A stretch of 6,858 bases of DNA from Candidatus Methylomirabilota bacterium (GTDB taxonomy: Bacteria; Methylomirabilota; Methylomirabilia; Methylomirabilales; JACPAU01), in contig JACPAU010000130.1 of assembly GCA_016180705.1 (NCBI GenBank), positions 1 through 6,858 on the forward strand, written 5' to 3'. The notes below the pieces were generated by a model. It worked only from the letters and a program-made list of their open reading frames with translations. It had not been told where the DNA came from and made no database searches. How positions within the stretch are numbered: position 1 is the first letter of the stretch; every line of letters starts with the position of its first letter. A program made the translations under genes and the position numbers. Below, piece after piece: positions 1 to 5,395 of this stretch.

Positions 1-627
1 CTCGTCTACGGCTCGGCGACGCGTCTCTTCGCCCTGGTGCTCGCCCTGATGTGGGGCGCCGGCCTCATCGTGGTCGGCCTCGAGCCGATGCTGGAGGCGA
101 TCCACATCCTCGGATTCAGCGCCTTCTTCTTCTGCGCCGGACGGGGTCCCCTCGCCGTGGACCGCGCGCTCTTCCCGAAGTGGGAACCAAGCCCCCGCCT
201 CGTGGTTCGGGCCGTCCCGCTGCTCCGGGTCGGCGTCGGGCTCAGCCTGATCGTGGTCGCCTTCACCGAGAAGATCCTGAACCTCCCGATGGCCGTGGAC
301 TTTCTGGCCGAGTACCCGATGAACTTCCTGCCCGCCCTAGGCGTCCCCCTCACCGACGCCCAGTTCGCCCTCCTGATCGGGGCGGTGGAACTGCTCGTCG
401 GGCTCTGCGTCCTCAGCGGGGTCTTCCTCCGGGACGTGATCGTGATCGCGTGGATCCCCTTCAACCTGACCCTGGGCATCTTCGGCCCGGACGAACTCGT
501 GGGGCACCTGCCCTTCTACGGGGCGATGGCGCTGTTCTTCGTGTGGGGGAAATCGGACCCCCAGAACCTCGCCGCCTGGGAGCGGGGGATCCTCCGGCCG
601 TCGCTCGCGGCCCTGTTCCAACGGTAA
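1..627 (+). CDS. DoxX-like integral membrane protein, 5' end missing
   Basis: The frame is open from the first base of the window to TAA at 625-627, giving 208 visible residues. A GTG at 37 is possible, but no purine-rich ribosome site precedes it and hydrophobic sequence continues upstream, so the gene most likely starts outside the window. About six hydrophobic segments are visible, near residues 9-28, 33-47, 70-88, 121-143, 145-161 and 169-183. The stretch FTEKILNLP, the later IPFNLTLGIFG and the GHLPFYGAM near the C-terminus match what I remember of DoxX/DoxD-like membrane proteins of GC-rich bacteria. Some members of that superfamily belong to thiosulfate:quinone oxidoreductase, but most have no known function, so no reaction is assigned. 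It points toward the sulfur operon and ends 15 bases from it, so it is not part of that transcript. Confidence 0.75.
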   Translation, partial: LVYGSATRLFALVLALMWGAGLIVVGLEPMLEAIHILGFSAFFFCAGRGPLAVDRALFPKWEPSPRLVVRAVPLLRVGVGLSLIVVAFTEKILNLPMAVDFLAEYPMNFLPALGVPLTDAQFALLIGAVELLVGLCVLSGVFLRDVIVIAWIPFNLTLGIFGPDELVGHLPFYGAMALFFVWGKSDPQNLAAWERGILRPSLAALFQR

Positions 628-663
628 AGACGCGCCGCGCGCTCAGCTCACGACGCGCGTCTT
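627..663. terminator. Inverted repeat between convergent genes, possible bidirectional terminator
   Basis: AAGACGCGC at 627-635 is the exact reverse complement of GCGCGTCTT at 655-663, a 9-bp stem around a 19-base loop. It starts at the last base of the DoxX-like stop codon and overlaps the last codons of the 72-residue minus-strand gene. Neither side has a good T tract (only a short CTTT in the minus-strand direction), so it is a weak candidate for intrinsic termination of either transcript. The position between two convergent genes is the main argument for it. Confidence 0.35.
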
Positions 664-861
664 CGCGAGCCGCGCAGTTGCCTTCTCGATGGCGCTTCGC
701 TCCGCCTCTTCCCGCGTCGCCCCCTCTCCCCGCGCGATCCGGGCTCCCGGCTCCACATTATCCACCGTGCAGTAGTAGCGGTCGCCCAGCCGGTAACTCA
801 CGATATTGATCGCCCAGCGGCCGACCTGCTGCTGCCGGCGCGAGTACTCCTCCGGCTTCAT
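643..861 (-). CDS. Small conserved-looking protein of unknown function, 72 aa
   Basis: ATG at 861-859 and TGA at 645-643 give 72 residues. The start overlaps the stop of the upstream rhodanese gene as TGATG, so translation is probably coupled; no strong separate ribosome site is visible. The protein is soluble and charged, with a basic N-terminus. The middle looks like two beta strands (INIVSYRLGDRYYCTVDNV), followed by a turn and one helix rich in Glu, Ala and Arg (about residues 49-67). This strand-strand-helix layout, with a GEGATREEAERSAIEKA stretch, vaguely recalls the HicB-like fold and double-stranded-RNA-binding folds, but I do not recognise a family. There is one cysteine, at residue 31. 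As the last gene of the operon, it may assist the rhodanese or the reductase, which is inference from position only. Confidence 0.7.
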   Translation of the reverse strand: MKPEEYSRRQQQVGRWAINIVSYRLGDRYYCTVDNVEPGARIARGEGATREEAERSAIEKATARLAKTRVVS

Positions 862-1703
862 CAGGGCTTCTCGACCGGTGCGCCGACCAGGTTGCCCCAC
901 TCGGTCCAGGAGCCGTCGTAGTTCCGGACGTCCTTGAACCCCAGGAGGTACTTCAGGACGAACCAGGAGTGGCTCGAGCGCTCGCCGATCCGGCAGTAGG
1001 CGATCACCGGCTTGGACCCGGTGATCCCGGCCTCCCGGTACAGTCGCGCCAGCTCGTCCCGGCTCTTGAAGGTCCCGTCCTCGTTGCAGGCCTTCGACCA
1101 GGTGATGCTCTTCGCCCCCGGGATGTGCCCGCCGCGCTGGCACGTCTCGGGGAGTCCGGGGGGCGCCAGGATTTCTCCCGTGAACTCCTGCGGACTGCGC
1201 ACGTCCACGAGCTCCACGGCCCGCCCCGCCACGGCCTTCCGGACCTCCGGCAGGAAGGACCGGATCGAGAGGTCCGGGTCCTTCGCCCGGTAGGTCTTCG
1301 GCGCCGCCCGGGGGGCATCCCGCGTCAGTTCTCGCTCTTCCTCGATCCACTTCTTCCGTCCGCCGTTCATCAAGCGCACGTCGCCGTGCCCGTAGATCTT
1401 CAACTGCCAGAAGGCCCACGCGGCGAACCAGTTGTTGTTGTCGCCGTAGAGCACGACGGTGGTCCCGTTCTCGATGCCGGAGGACCCGAGGAGCCGCTCG
1501 AAGCCGGCCTTGGGGAGGATGTCCCGCTGGACCGTGTCGCATAGTTGGGTTTGCCAGGACCAGGCGATCGCTCCGGGGACGTGCCCTTCCTCGTAGGCCT
1601 TCGTGTCCACGTCCACCTCGACGATGCGGACGTTCGCATCGCCCTTGTGCTCCTCCACCCACTTCGTCGAGACCAGTACCTGCGGCTGTGCGTACTCGCT
1701 CAT
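861..1703 (-). CDS. Thiosulfate sulfurtransferase (two-domain rhodanese)
   Basis: This 280-residue protein has the usual length and tandem architecture of thiosulfate:cyanide sulfurtransferases (EC 2.8.1.1). An inactive N-terminal rhodanese domain spans about residues 8-125 and a catalytic C-terminal one about 150-275. The active-site loop is CRIGERS with catalytic Cys237, the CRxGxR pattern of thiosulfate-specific enzymes; the cysteine accepts the sulfane sulfur and releases sulfite. YGDNNNWFAAWAFW, NGGRKKW, ANEDGTFKS and NYDGSWTEWGN closely match remembered M. tuberculosis CysA2/CysA3. Start ATG 1703-1701 is preceded by GGGAGG at a 5-base spacing, a strong ribosome site. It lies 38 bases downstream of the reductase, whose substrate, sulfite, it would produce. 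No signal peptide is seen, so it is cytoplasmic. I leave the symbol empty because cysA also names a sulfate-importer ATPase. Confidence 0.93.
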   Translation of the reverse strand: MSEYAQPQVLVSTKWVEEHKGDANVRIVEVDVDTKAYEEGHVPGAIAWSWQTQLCDTVQRDILPKAGFERLLGSSGIENGTTVVLYGDNNNWFAAWAFWQLKIYGHGDVRLMNGGRKKWIEEERELTRDAPRAAPKTYRAKDPDLSIRSFLPEVRKAVAGRAVELVDVRSPQEFTGEILAPPGLPETCQRGGHIPGAKSITWSKACNEDGTFKSRDELARLYREAGITGSKPVIAYCRIGERSSHSWFVLKYLLGFKDVRNYDGSWTEWGNLVGAPVEKP

Positions 1704-1741
1704 CTCCACCTCCCTGGAATGGCCTCCGATTGAACCCGTCG

Positions 1742-3445
1742 TCACCCCCCGACCCCGTGGGGCGGCCGGCCCGGCGACGGGTCGCGCGCCGCCGCGGCCA
1801 CCTCGGCCCCGGCCAGCAGCGCCCGGAGCGCTTCGTCGCTGTGGCGGGCGCAGAACTGGCGGAAGTTTTCCGTGTCCCGGCGGTCCCCCAGAAACGCCGT
1901 GAGCAGCCGGGCAACCGCGGCGGGGACCTCGTCCGCGAGACACCGGTACCCCACGGGGCGGGCGATGGCCTGGTGCTTCCCCACCGCGCCCCCGAGGCAG
2001 AAGTAGTAGGCGTCCACCAGCTTCCCATCCACCTTGAGCTTCTTGCCCTCGAGGCCGAGGTCGGCAATCCAGTGCTGGCCGCAGGAGTTCGGGCAGCCGG
2101 TGATGTGGATTTTCAGGTGCTCCCCGAAGCCGGGGAGGCGCTCCTCCAGCGCCCCCACCAGCCACTGGGCGTAGCTCTTGGTCTCGGTGATGGCCAGTTT
2201 GCAGAACTCGGTGCCCGTGCACGCGATGGCGCCGCGCCAGAAGGGGGAGGCCTCGAGCCGGAGTCCGGCCGCCTCGAGCTCGCCGGCGAGAGGATCCACG
2301 TGGCGGGTCGGGACGTTGAGGATCAGGAGGTTCTGCATGATGGTCGTCCGCAGCTCTCCGGTCCCGTAGCGGTCGGCCAGGTCGGCCGCGCGGGCCATCT
2401 GCTCGGCCGTGAGCCGCCCGCGCAGGACCGCGATCCCGGCCGTGTGGTAGCCCGCCTGGCGCTGCGGGTGGATGCCGACGTGGTCGCGGTAGATGTCCTC
2501 AGGGGGGGCCTCCGGGACCGCCGCGTCGAGCTGGAAGCCGATGCGCGCCTCCAATTCCTCCTGGAAGCGCTCCGCCGTCCACCCCTCGCGGAGGAAGAGG
2601 AACTTCAGCCGCGCCCGCTCGCGGTTCTGCCGCAGGCTCTCGGCGTCGCGGAAGATCTCCGTGATGCCCCGGACGACCGGGAGCACCTGGTTCCAGCCGA
2701 CGAAGGCATTCAGGCGCACCCCGAGGTGGGGGTCGGTCGAGAGGCCTCCGCCGACCCGGACCGAGAAGCCGACCTCCGGTGCGCCGCGCCGCTCGCGGAC
2801 GGCCGCCGTGAGCCCGATATCGTTGATCTCCGGGTAGGAGCACCAGACCCGGCACCCGGTGATGGAGATCTTGTACTTGCGCGGAAGGTTGTAGAAGGCC
2901 GGGTTGCCGTTCAGCATCCGGCTCGCGGCGGCCGTGAGGGACGAGGCGTCCACGACCTCGTCGGCATCCACGCCGGCAAGCGGGCAGCCGGTGATGTTCC
3001 GGGTGTCATCGCCGCACGAGCCGAGGGTGGTAAGCCCGCACCGCCAGAGGCTGGCGAAGATGCCGGGGAGGTCCTCGACGGCAACCCAGTGGAGTTGGAC
3101 GTTCTGGCGGACGGTGAGGTCGGCGATCCCCCTGGCGTACTTGGCGGCGAGGTCAGCGATGGTCCGCAGTTGGTGCGACTGGAGGATGCCGTTGGTGATG
3201 CGGATGCGGACCATGAAGTACGGGACGGCCTTCCCCTCGCCCCCCTTCCCGCCGACGGCGCCGACGCCGTCGCCCTGCGTGTAAACCCCCCACCACCGGA
3301 AGTAGGTCTTCAGCCAGTCCGGCGGAATCGCGTCGAATCCATCCCGAGCGAATCGCTGGATCTCCTCCAGGCACTCCCAGGGATTTTTCTCCCGCTTCAG
3401 GCGCTCGACCCGCTGCGCCTTGGTCTCCACGCCCTGCGCGCTCAT
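1742..3445 (-). CDS. sirA: Ferredoxin-dependent assimilatory sulfite reductase (SirA/NirA family)
   Basis: This cytoplasmic 567-residue enzyme binds siroheme and a 4Fe-4S cluster and performs six-electron reduction, most likely sulfite to sulfide (EC 1.8.7.1). Cluster ligands are visible as C409-x5-C415 (CTGTEFC) and C451-x3-C455 (CPNSC). The basic substrate pocket of M. tuberculosis NirA/SirA appears intact: R80, R113, R149, K190 and K192 (in LPRKYK). Tyr55 (RWWGVYTQ) and Cys144 (SCGDDTR) align with the Tyr69/Cys161 pair that forms a covalent bond in that enzyme. Plant nitrite reductases have Asn where this protein has K192, which favours sulfite. I chose ATG 3445-3443 because the purine run GGGGAGAGGG lies directly before it. 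An in-frame ATG at 3484 would add 13 Gly-rich residues and has a poor ribosome site. No ferredoxin or flavoprotein partner is encoded here. Nitrite reductase remains the alternative. Confidence 0.85.
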   Translation of the reverse strand: MSAQGVETKAQRVERLKREKNPWECLEEIQRFARDGFDAIPPDWLKTYFRWWGVYTQGDGVGAVGGKGGEGKAVPYFMVRIRITNGILQSHQLRTIADLAAKYARGIADLTVRQNVQLHWVAVEDLPGIFASLWRCGLTTLGSCGDDTRNITGCPLAGVDADEVVDASSLTAAASRMLNGNPAFYNLPRKYKISITGCRVWCSYPEINDIGLTAAVRERRGAPEVGFSVRVGGGLSTDPHLGVRLNAFVGWNQVLPVVRGITEIFRDAESLRQNRERARLKFLFLREGWTAERFQEELEARIGFQLDAAVPEAPPEDIYRDHVGIHPQRQAGYHTAGIAVLRGRLTAEQMARAADLADRYGTGELRTTIMQNLLILNVPTRHVDPLAGELEAAGLRLEASPFWRGAIACTGTEFCKLAITETKSYAQWLVGALEERLPGFGEHLKIHITGCPNSCGQHWIADLGLEGKKLKVDGKLVDAYYFCLGGAVGKHQAIARPVGYRCLADEVPAAVARLLTAFLGDRRDTENFRQFCARHSDEALRALLAGAEVAAAARDPSPGRPPHGVGG

Positions 3446-3463
3446 CCCTCTCCCCTCTCCCCC
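3446..3463 (-). promoter_or_regulatory. Purine-rich ribosome binding site deciding the reductase start
   Basis: On the minus strand, 18 consecutive purines (G and A only) sit immediately before ATG 3445. Two GGAG cores lie 4 and 11 bases from the start. This supports the internal ATG over the upstream one at 3484. The run is long enough that the exact pairing register with 16S rRNA is ambiguous. Confidence 0.6.
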
Positions 3464-3498
3464 GGAAACGCCGCCGCTCGGCATGCCCGAAACGCAAG

Positions 3499-3538
3499 CG
3501 CCGGGGATCCAGGAGTCAGGCTCCTGGACGCCCCGGCG
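3499..3538 (-). repeat. Long GC-rich hairpin in the reductase leader
   Basis: CGCCGGGG (3499-3506) pairs with CCCCGGCG (3531-3538), and TCCAGGAG (3508-3515) pairs with CTCCTGGA (3521-3528). They are separated by a small internal loop (A opposite CG) and closed by the 5-base loop 3516-3520. Sixteen pairs of mostly GC make this the most stable structure I can see in the window. On the transcribed minus strand it is followed by TTGCGTTTCGGG, without a proper T tract, so it is not a textbook terminator. It may act as an attenuator, an mRNA-stability element or a processing barrier between the transporter and reductase parts of the operon. Confidence 0.6.
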
Positions 3539-3540
3539 TC

Positions 3541-3556
3541 GTTCGAGGGCACGAAC
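3541..3556 (-). repeat. Small hairpin in the reductase leader
   Basis: GTTCG (3541-3545) and CGAAC (3552-3556) form a 5-bp stem with a 6-base loop. It lies two bases from the long hairpin at 3499-3538. On the minus strand the loop reads TGCCCT, whose CCCT could in principle pair with AGGG in the reductase ribosome site; that pairing is only a possibility. A stem this short could occur by chance in GC-rich DNA. Confidence 0.35.
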
Positions 3557-3577
3557 CTGTGCCGTTGGGGCGGTGGT

Positions 3578-3594
3578 CGGATCCGGCCGATCCG
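3578..3594 (-). repeat. Hairpin just after the zinc-ribbon stop codon
   Basis: CGGATC (3578-3583) and GATCCG (3589-3594) form a 6-bp stem around a 5-base loop. The repeat begins one base after the zinc-ribbon TAG on the minus strand. No T run follows, so as a terminator it is weak. It could protect the 3' end of the upstream message or be the first element of the leader that also contains the hairpins at 3541-3556 and 3499-3538. Confidence 0.4.
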
Positions 3595-3595
3595 C

Positions 3596-3808
3596 CTAGG
3601 GACCGGCCAACTGGAGCGGCACCTCAACCCAGCGCTTGCACTGCGGGCACTTGGCCGCGGCAAGGCGGGTCCTGAGGTCCACCTTGATGATGGCGTTCTT
3701 CACGAAAAGGAAACCGCCCTCCTCCTTCTCGAGGCGCGTCCGGCAGTGCGGGCAGCGGCCGTCGTGCAGCGTAGACGCTTGTGGGGTCGGTTGAATGATC
3801 AGGGACAT
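3596..3808 (-). CDS. Small zinc-ribbon protein, 70 aa
   Basis: ATG at 3808-3806 and TAG at 3598-3596 give 70 residues. Two CPxC knuckles are present: C19-P-H-C22 and C54-P-Q-C57, spaced 31 residues apart. That is the pattern of a four-cysteine zinc ribbon, with a short beta-rich segment (GGFLFVKNAIIKVDLRTR) between them. The general shape recalls Mu Com-like and other small zinc-ribbon regulators, but I cannot assign a family. It starts 8 bases after the permease stop; the only nearby ribosome-site match is a weak AGGG before GCCGAGA, so translation may depend on the upstream gene. Position between transporter and reductase suggests a role in sulfur-gene regulation, metal or cluster handling, or electron transfer if it binds iron instead of zinc; all three are inference. 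Confidence 0.72.
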   Translation of the reverse strand: MSLIIQPTPQASTLHDGRCPHCRTRLEKEEGGFLFVKNAIIKVDLRTRLAAAKCPQCKRWVEVPLQLAGP

Positions 3809-3816
3809 TCTCGGCC

Positions 3817-4620
3817 CTACGCCGCCGCCTTCCAGGGCGTGAGCTTCTCCTCTACCACCTTGAGGCCCCCGAAGATCAGCAGGATGAATCCCACGATGAT
3901 GACGAGGCTTGCCATCATGAGGCTGGCGTTGAAGGTGTTCTGCGCGAAGTTCAGGAGGTATCCTAGCCCCCGGCTCGCCGCGATGAATTCCCCGACTACC
4001 GCCCCGGTGAAAGCGAAGCCGACCGTCACCCGCAGGCTGCCGAACACCCAGGCGGCGATGGCGGGGATGTGGACGTGGAGCAGGAGGTCCCGGCGGGTCG
4101 CGCCGAGGATTAGCACCCCGTCCACCAGGCGGCTGTCCACCTCCCGGATGCCGGTGTAGACCGCGAAGAAGACGACGACGAACACCAGGACGAAGCTGAG
4201 GGCTACCTTGGAGCCCATCCCGATGCCGAACCACATGATGAAGAGGGGGGCCAGGATGATCCGCGGAATGGCGTTGAGGAGGACCATGACTGGCTCGATC
4301 AGCTCCCCCAGGAGACGGTGCTGGGCGAGCCCCCAGCCCAGGGCAGCCCCCGCCACGAAGCCCAGGGCCAGGCCGCTGAGGGCCTCCTGCACCGTCGCCA
4401 GGAGGTGCGGGTACAGGCCCGCGGTGCTTACGAGGGTCCAGAGGGTCCGGCCCACATCCGAGGGGGCGCTGAAGAAGAACGGGTCCACCCACCCCTGTCG
4501 GGCACTCACCTCCCAGAGCCCGAGGGCAATGGCTCCCAGGAGGAGGCGGAGGCCGGCGAGGAGCCGGGCCGAGGGGCCGCTCCTAGATGGTCCAGGAAGG
4601 GATGGCGTCTCGGTCACCAT
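3817..4620 (-). CDS. ABC transporter permease, SsuC/TauC/NrtB type
   Basis: This 267-residue inner-membrane protein has about six hydrophobic segments, near residues 20-38, 80-99, 108-132, 138-158, 187-212 and 236-253. The cytoplasmic coupling loop (EAA-like motif) is at about 167-187 (DGVLILGATRRDLLLHVHIP), with the conserved Gly and Pro in place. VLLNAIPRIILAPLFIMWFG is characteristic of the binding-protein-dependent permeases for sulfonates, taurine, nitrate and thiamine precursors. It probably works as a homodimer with the neighbouring ATPase. Start ATG 4620-4618 has GAGGAGGT upstream with an 11-base spacing, so the unusually long 38-base overlap with the ATPase gene appears real. The substrate cannot be told from the permease; sulfur-gene context suggests a sulfonate or other sulfur compound. 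Confidence 0.92.
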   Translation of the reverse strand: MVTETPSLPGPSRSGPSARLLAGLRLLLGAIALGLWEVSARQGWVDPFFFSAPSDVGRTLWTLVSTAGLYPHLLATVQEALSGLALGFVAGAALGWGLAQHRLLGELIEPVMVLLNAIPRIILAPLFIMWFGIGMGSKVALSFVLVFVVVFFAVYTGIREVDSRLVDGVLILGATRRDLLLHVHIPAIAAWVFGSLRVTVGFAFTGAVVGEFIAASRGLGYLLNFAQNTFNASLMMASLVIIVGFILLIFGGLKVVEEKLTPWKAAA

Positions 4621-5395
4621 AGATCTTCGTGACCTCCTCGGCCAGGTCGCGCCACACCGTCCGGCAGAGCGTGGCGAACCGTGGATGACTCTTGACCTGG
4701 AGCACGTCCCGGGGCCGCGGCAGACCGGTGGGGTAGGTCGCCTTCACCCCGCTCCGGGGACCCGCCCGCATCACCACGATGGTGTCCGCCAGGGCCACGG
4801 CCTCCTCCAGGTCATGCGTGACGAACAGGATGGTCTTCGTCCCCCCGCCGCAGAGCAGGAGGAGATCCTGCTGAAGGAGGACCCGGGTCTGGGCGCCGAG
4901 GGAGGCAAAGGGCTCGTCCATGAGCAGGAGGTCCGGATCGCACACCAGCATCTGGGCCAGGGCCGCCCGCTTCCGCATGCCGCCCGAGAGTTGCGCGGGG
5001 TAGTGGCGCTCGAACCCCTTCAGCCCCACCCGAGCGATCCAGTCCTGGCAGCGGTCGCGCACCTCCTCCTCCCGGAACCCGCGGAACCGCAGCCCCAGGG
5101 CCACATTGTCGAAGGTCGTCTTCCAGGGCAGCAGGGCATCGTGCTGGAAGAGGAAGCCGATCGTGTTCTGCACCCCGCGGACGAGCGCCCCGTTGATGGC
5201 AACGGTGCCGCCCGAGGGGGAGCTTAACCCGGCCACCAGGCGGAGGAGGGTCGACTTCCCGCACCCGCTGGGTCCCACAATGGCCGTGAAGCTCCCGGGT
5301 GGGACCTCCAGGGTGGTTCCTTCCAGCACCGGGAGGGGGGAGCCGTCCGTCCCGGGGAAGACCTTCGAGACCTGCTGCAGGGAAACCGTGGTCAT
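4583..5395 (-). CDS. ABC transporter ATP-binding protein, SsuB/TauB type
   Basis: This 270-residue nucleotide-binding subunit energises the adjacent permease at the inner face of the membrane. Walker A is GPSGCGKST (41-49); the Q-loop glutamine is Q84 in FLFQHDALLPW; the signature is LSGGM (136-140); Walker B is LLLMDE (156-161) with catalytic E161; the switch histidine is H194 in FVTHD. FQHDALLPW and the overall length fit the nitrate/sulfonate/taurine subfamily. The D-loop reads FASLGAQTR, where the family norm is an SALD-type sequence, so the usual Asp is Gly167. The C-terminal tail of about 50 residues is basic and soluble. ATG 5395-5393 overlaps the binding-protein stop as ATGA and has GGAG close upstream, indicating coupled translation. 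The 3' end overlaps the permease start by 38 bases. Confidence 0.93.
   Translation of the reverse strand: MTTVSLQQVSKVFPGTDGSPLPVLEGTTLEVPPGSFTAIVGPSGCGKSTLLRLVAGLSSPSGGTVAINGALVRGVQNTIGFLFQHDALLPWKTTFDNVALGLRFRGFREEEVRDRCQDWIARVGLKGFERHYPAQLSGGMRKRAALAQMLVCDPDLLLMDEPFASLGAQTRVLLQQDLLLLCGGGTKTILFVTHDLEEAVALADTIVVMRAGPRSGVKATYPTGLPRPRDVLQVKSHPRFATLCRTVWRDLAEEVTKIYGDRDAIPSWTI

Noticed and set aside
643..2067. 474-codon minus-strand frame containing the 72-aa gene at its end
   Set aside because: The part upstream of ATG 861 is out of frame with the rhodanese and the reductase and has no domain. The short coupled gene explains the end of the frame.
861..2222. Longer rhodanese start, giving 453 codons
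   Set aside because: The extra N-terminal sequence would lie antisense-free but out of frame over the reductase gene and is Pro/Gly/Arg-rich. ATG 1703 has a strong ribosome site and gives the normal family length.
3446..3484. Upstream ATG at 3484 as the reductase start
   Set aside because: Its ribosome site is weak and it adds only a Gly/Ser-rich stretch. ATG 3445 directly follows a strong purine-rich site.
1688..4159. Very long plus-strand open frame (823 codons) opposite the reductase, zinc-ribbon and permease genes
   Set aside because: It is antisense to three well-supported genes. The translation is a low-complexity mix rich in Arg, Pro, Gly, Ala and Asp with no domain. Long antisense frames are common in GC-rich DNA.
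3596..4492. 298-codon minus-strand frame running through the permease gene into the zinc-ribbon gene
   Set aside because: Only the last 70 codons, from ATG 3808, encode a credible protein. The upstream part is a Pro/Gly/Arg-rich shadow of the permease in another frame.
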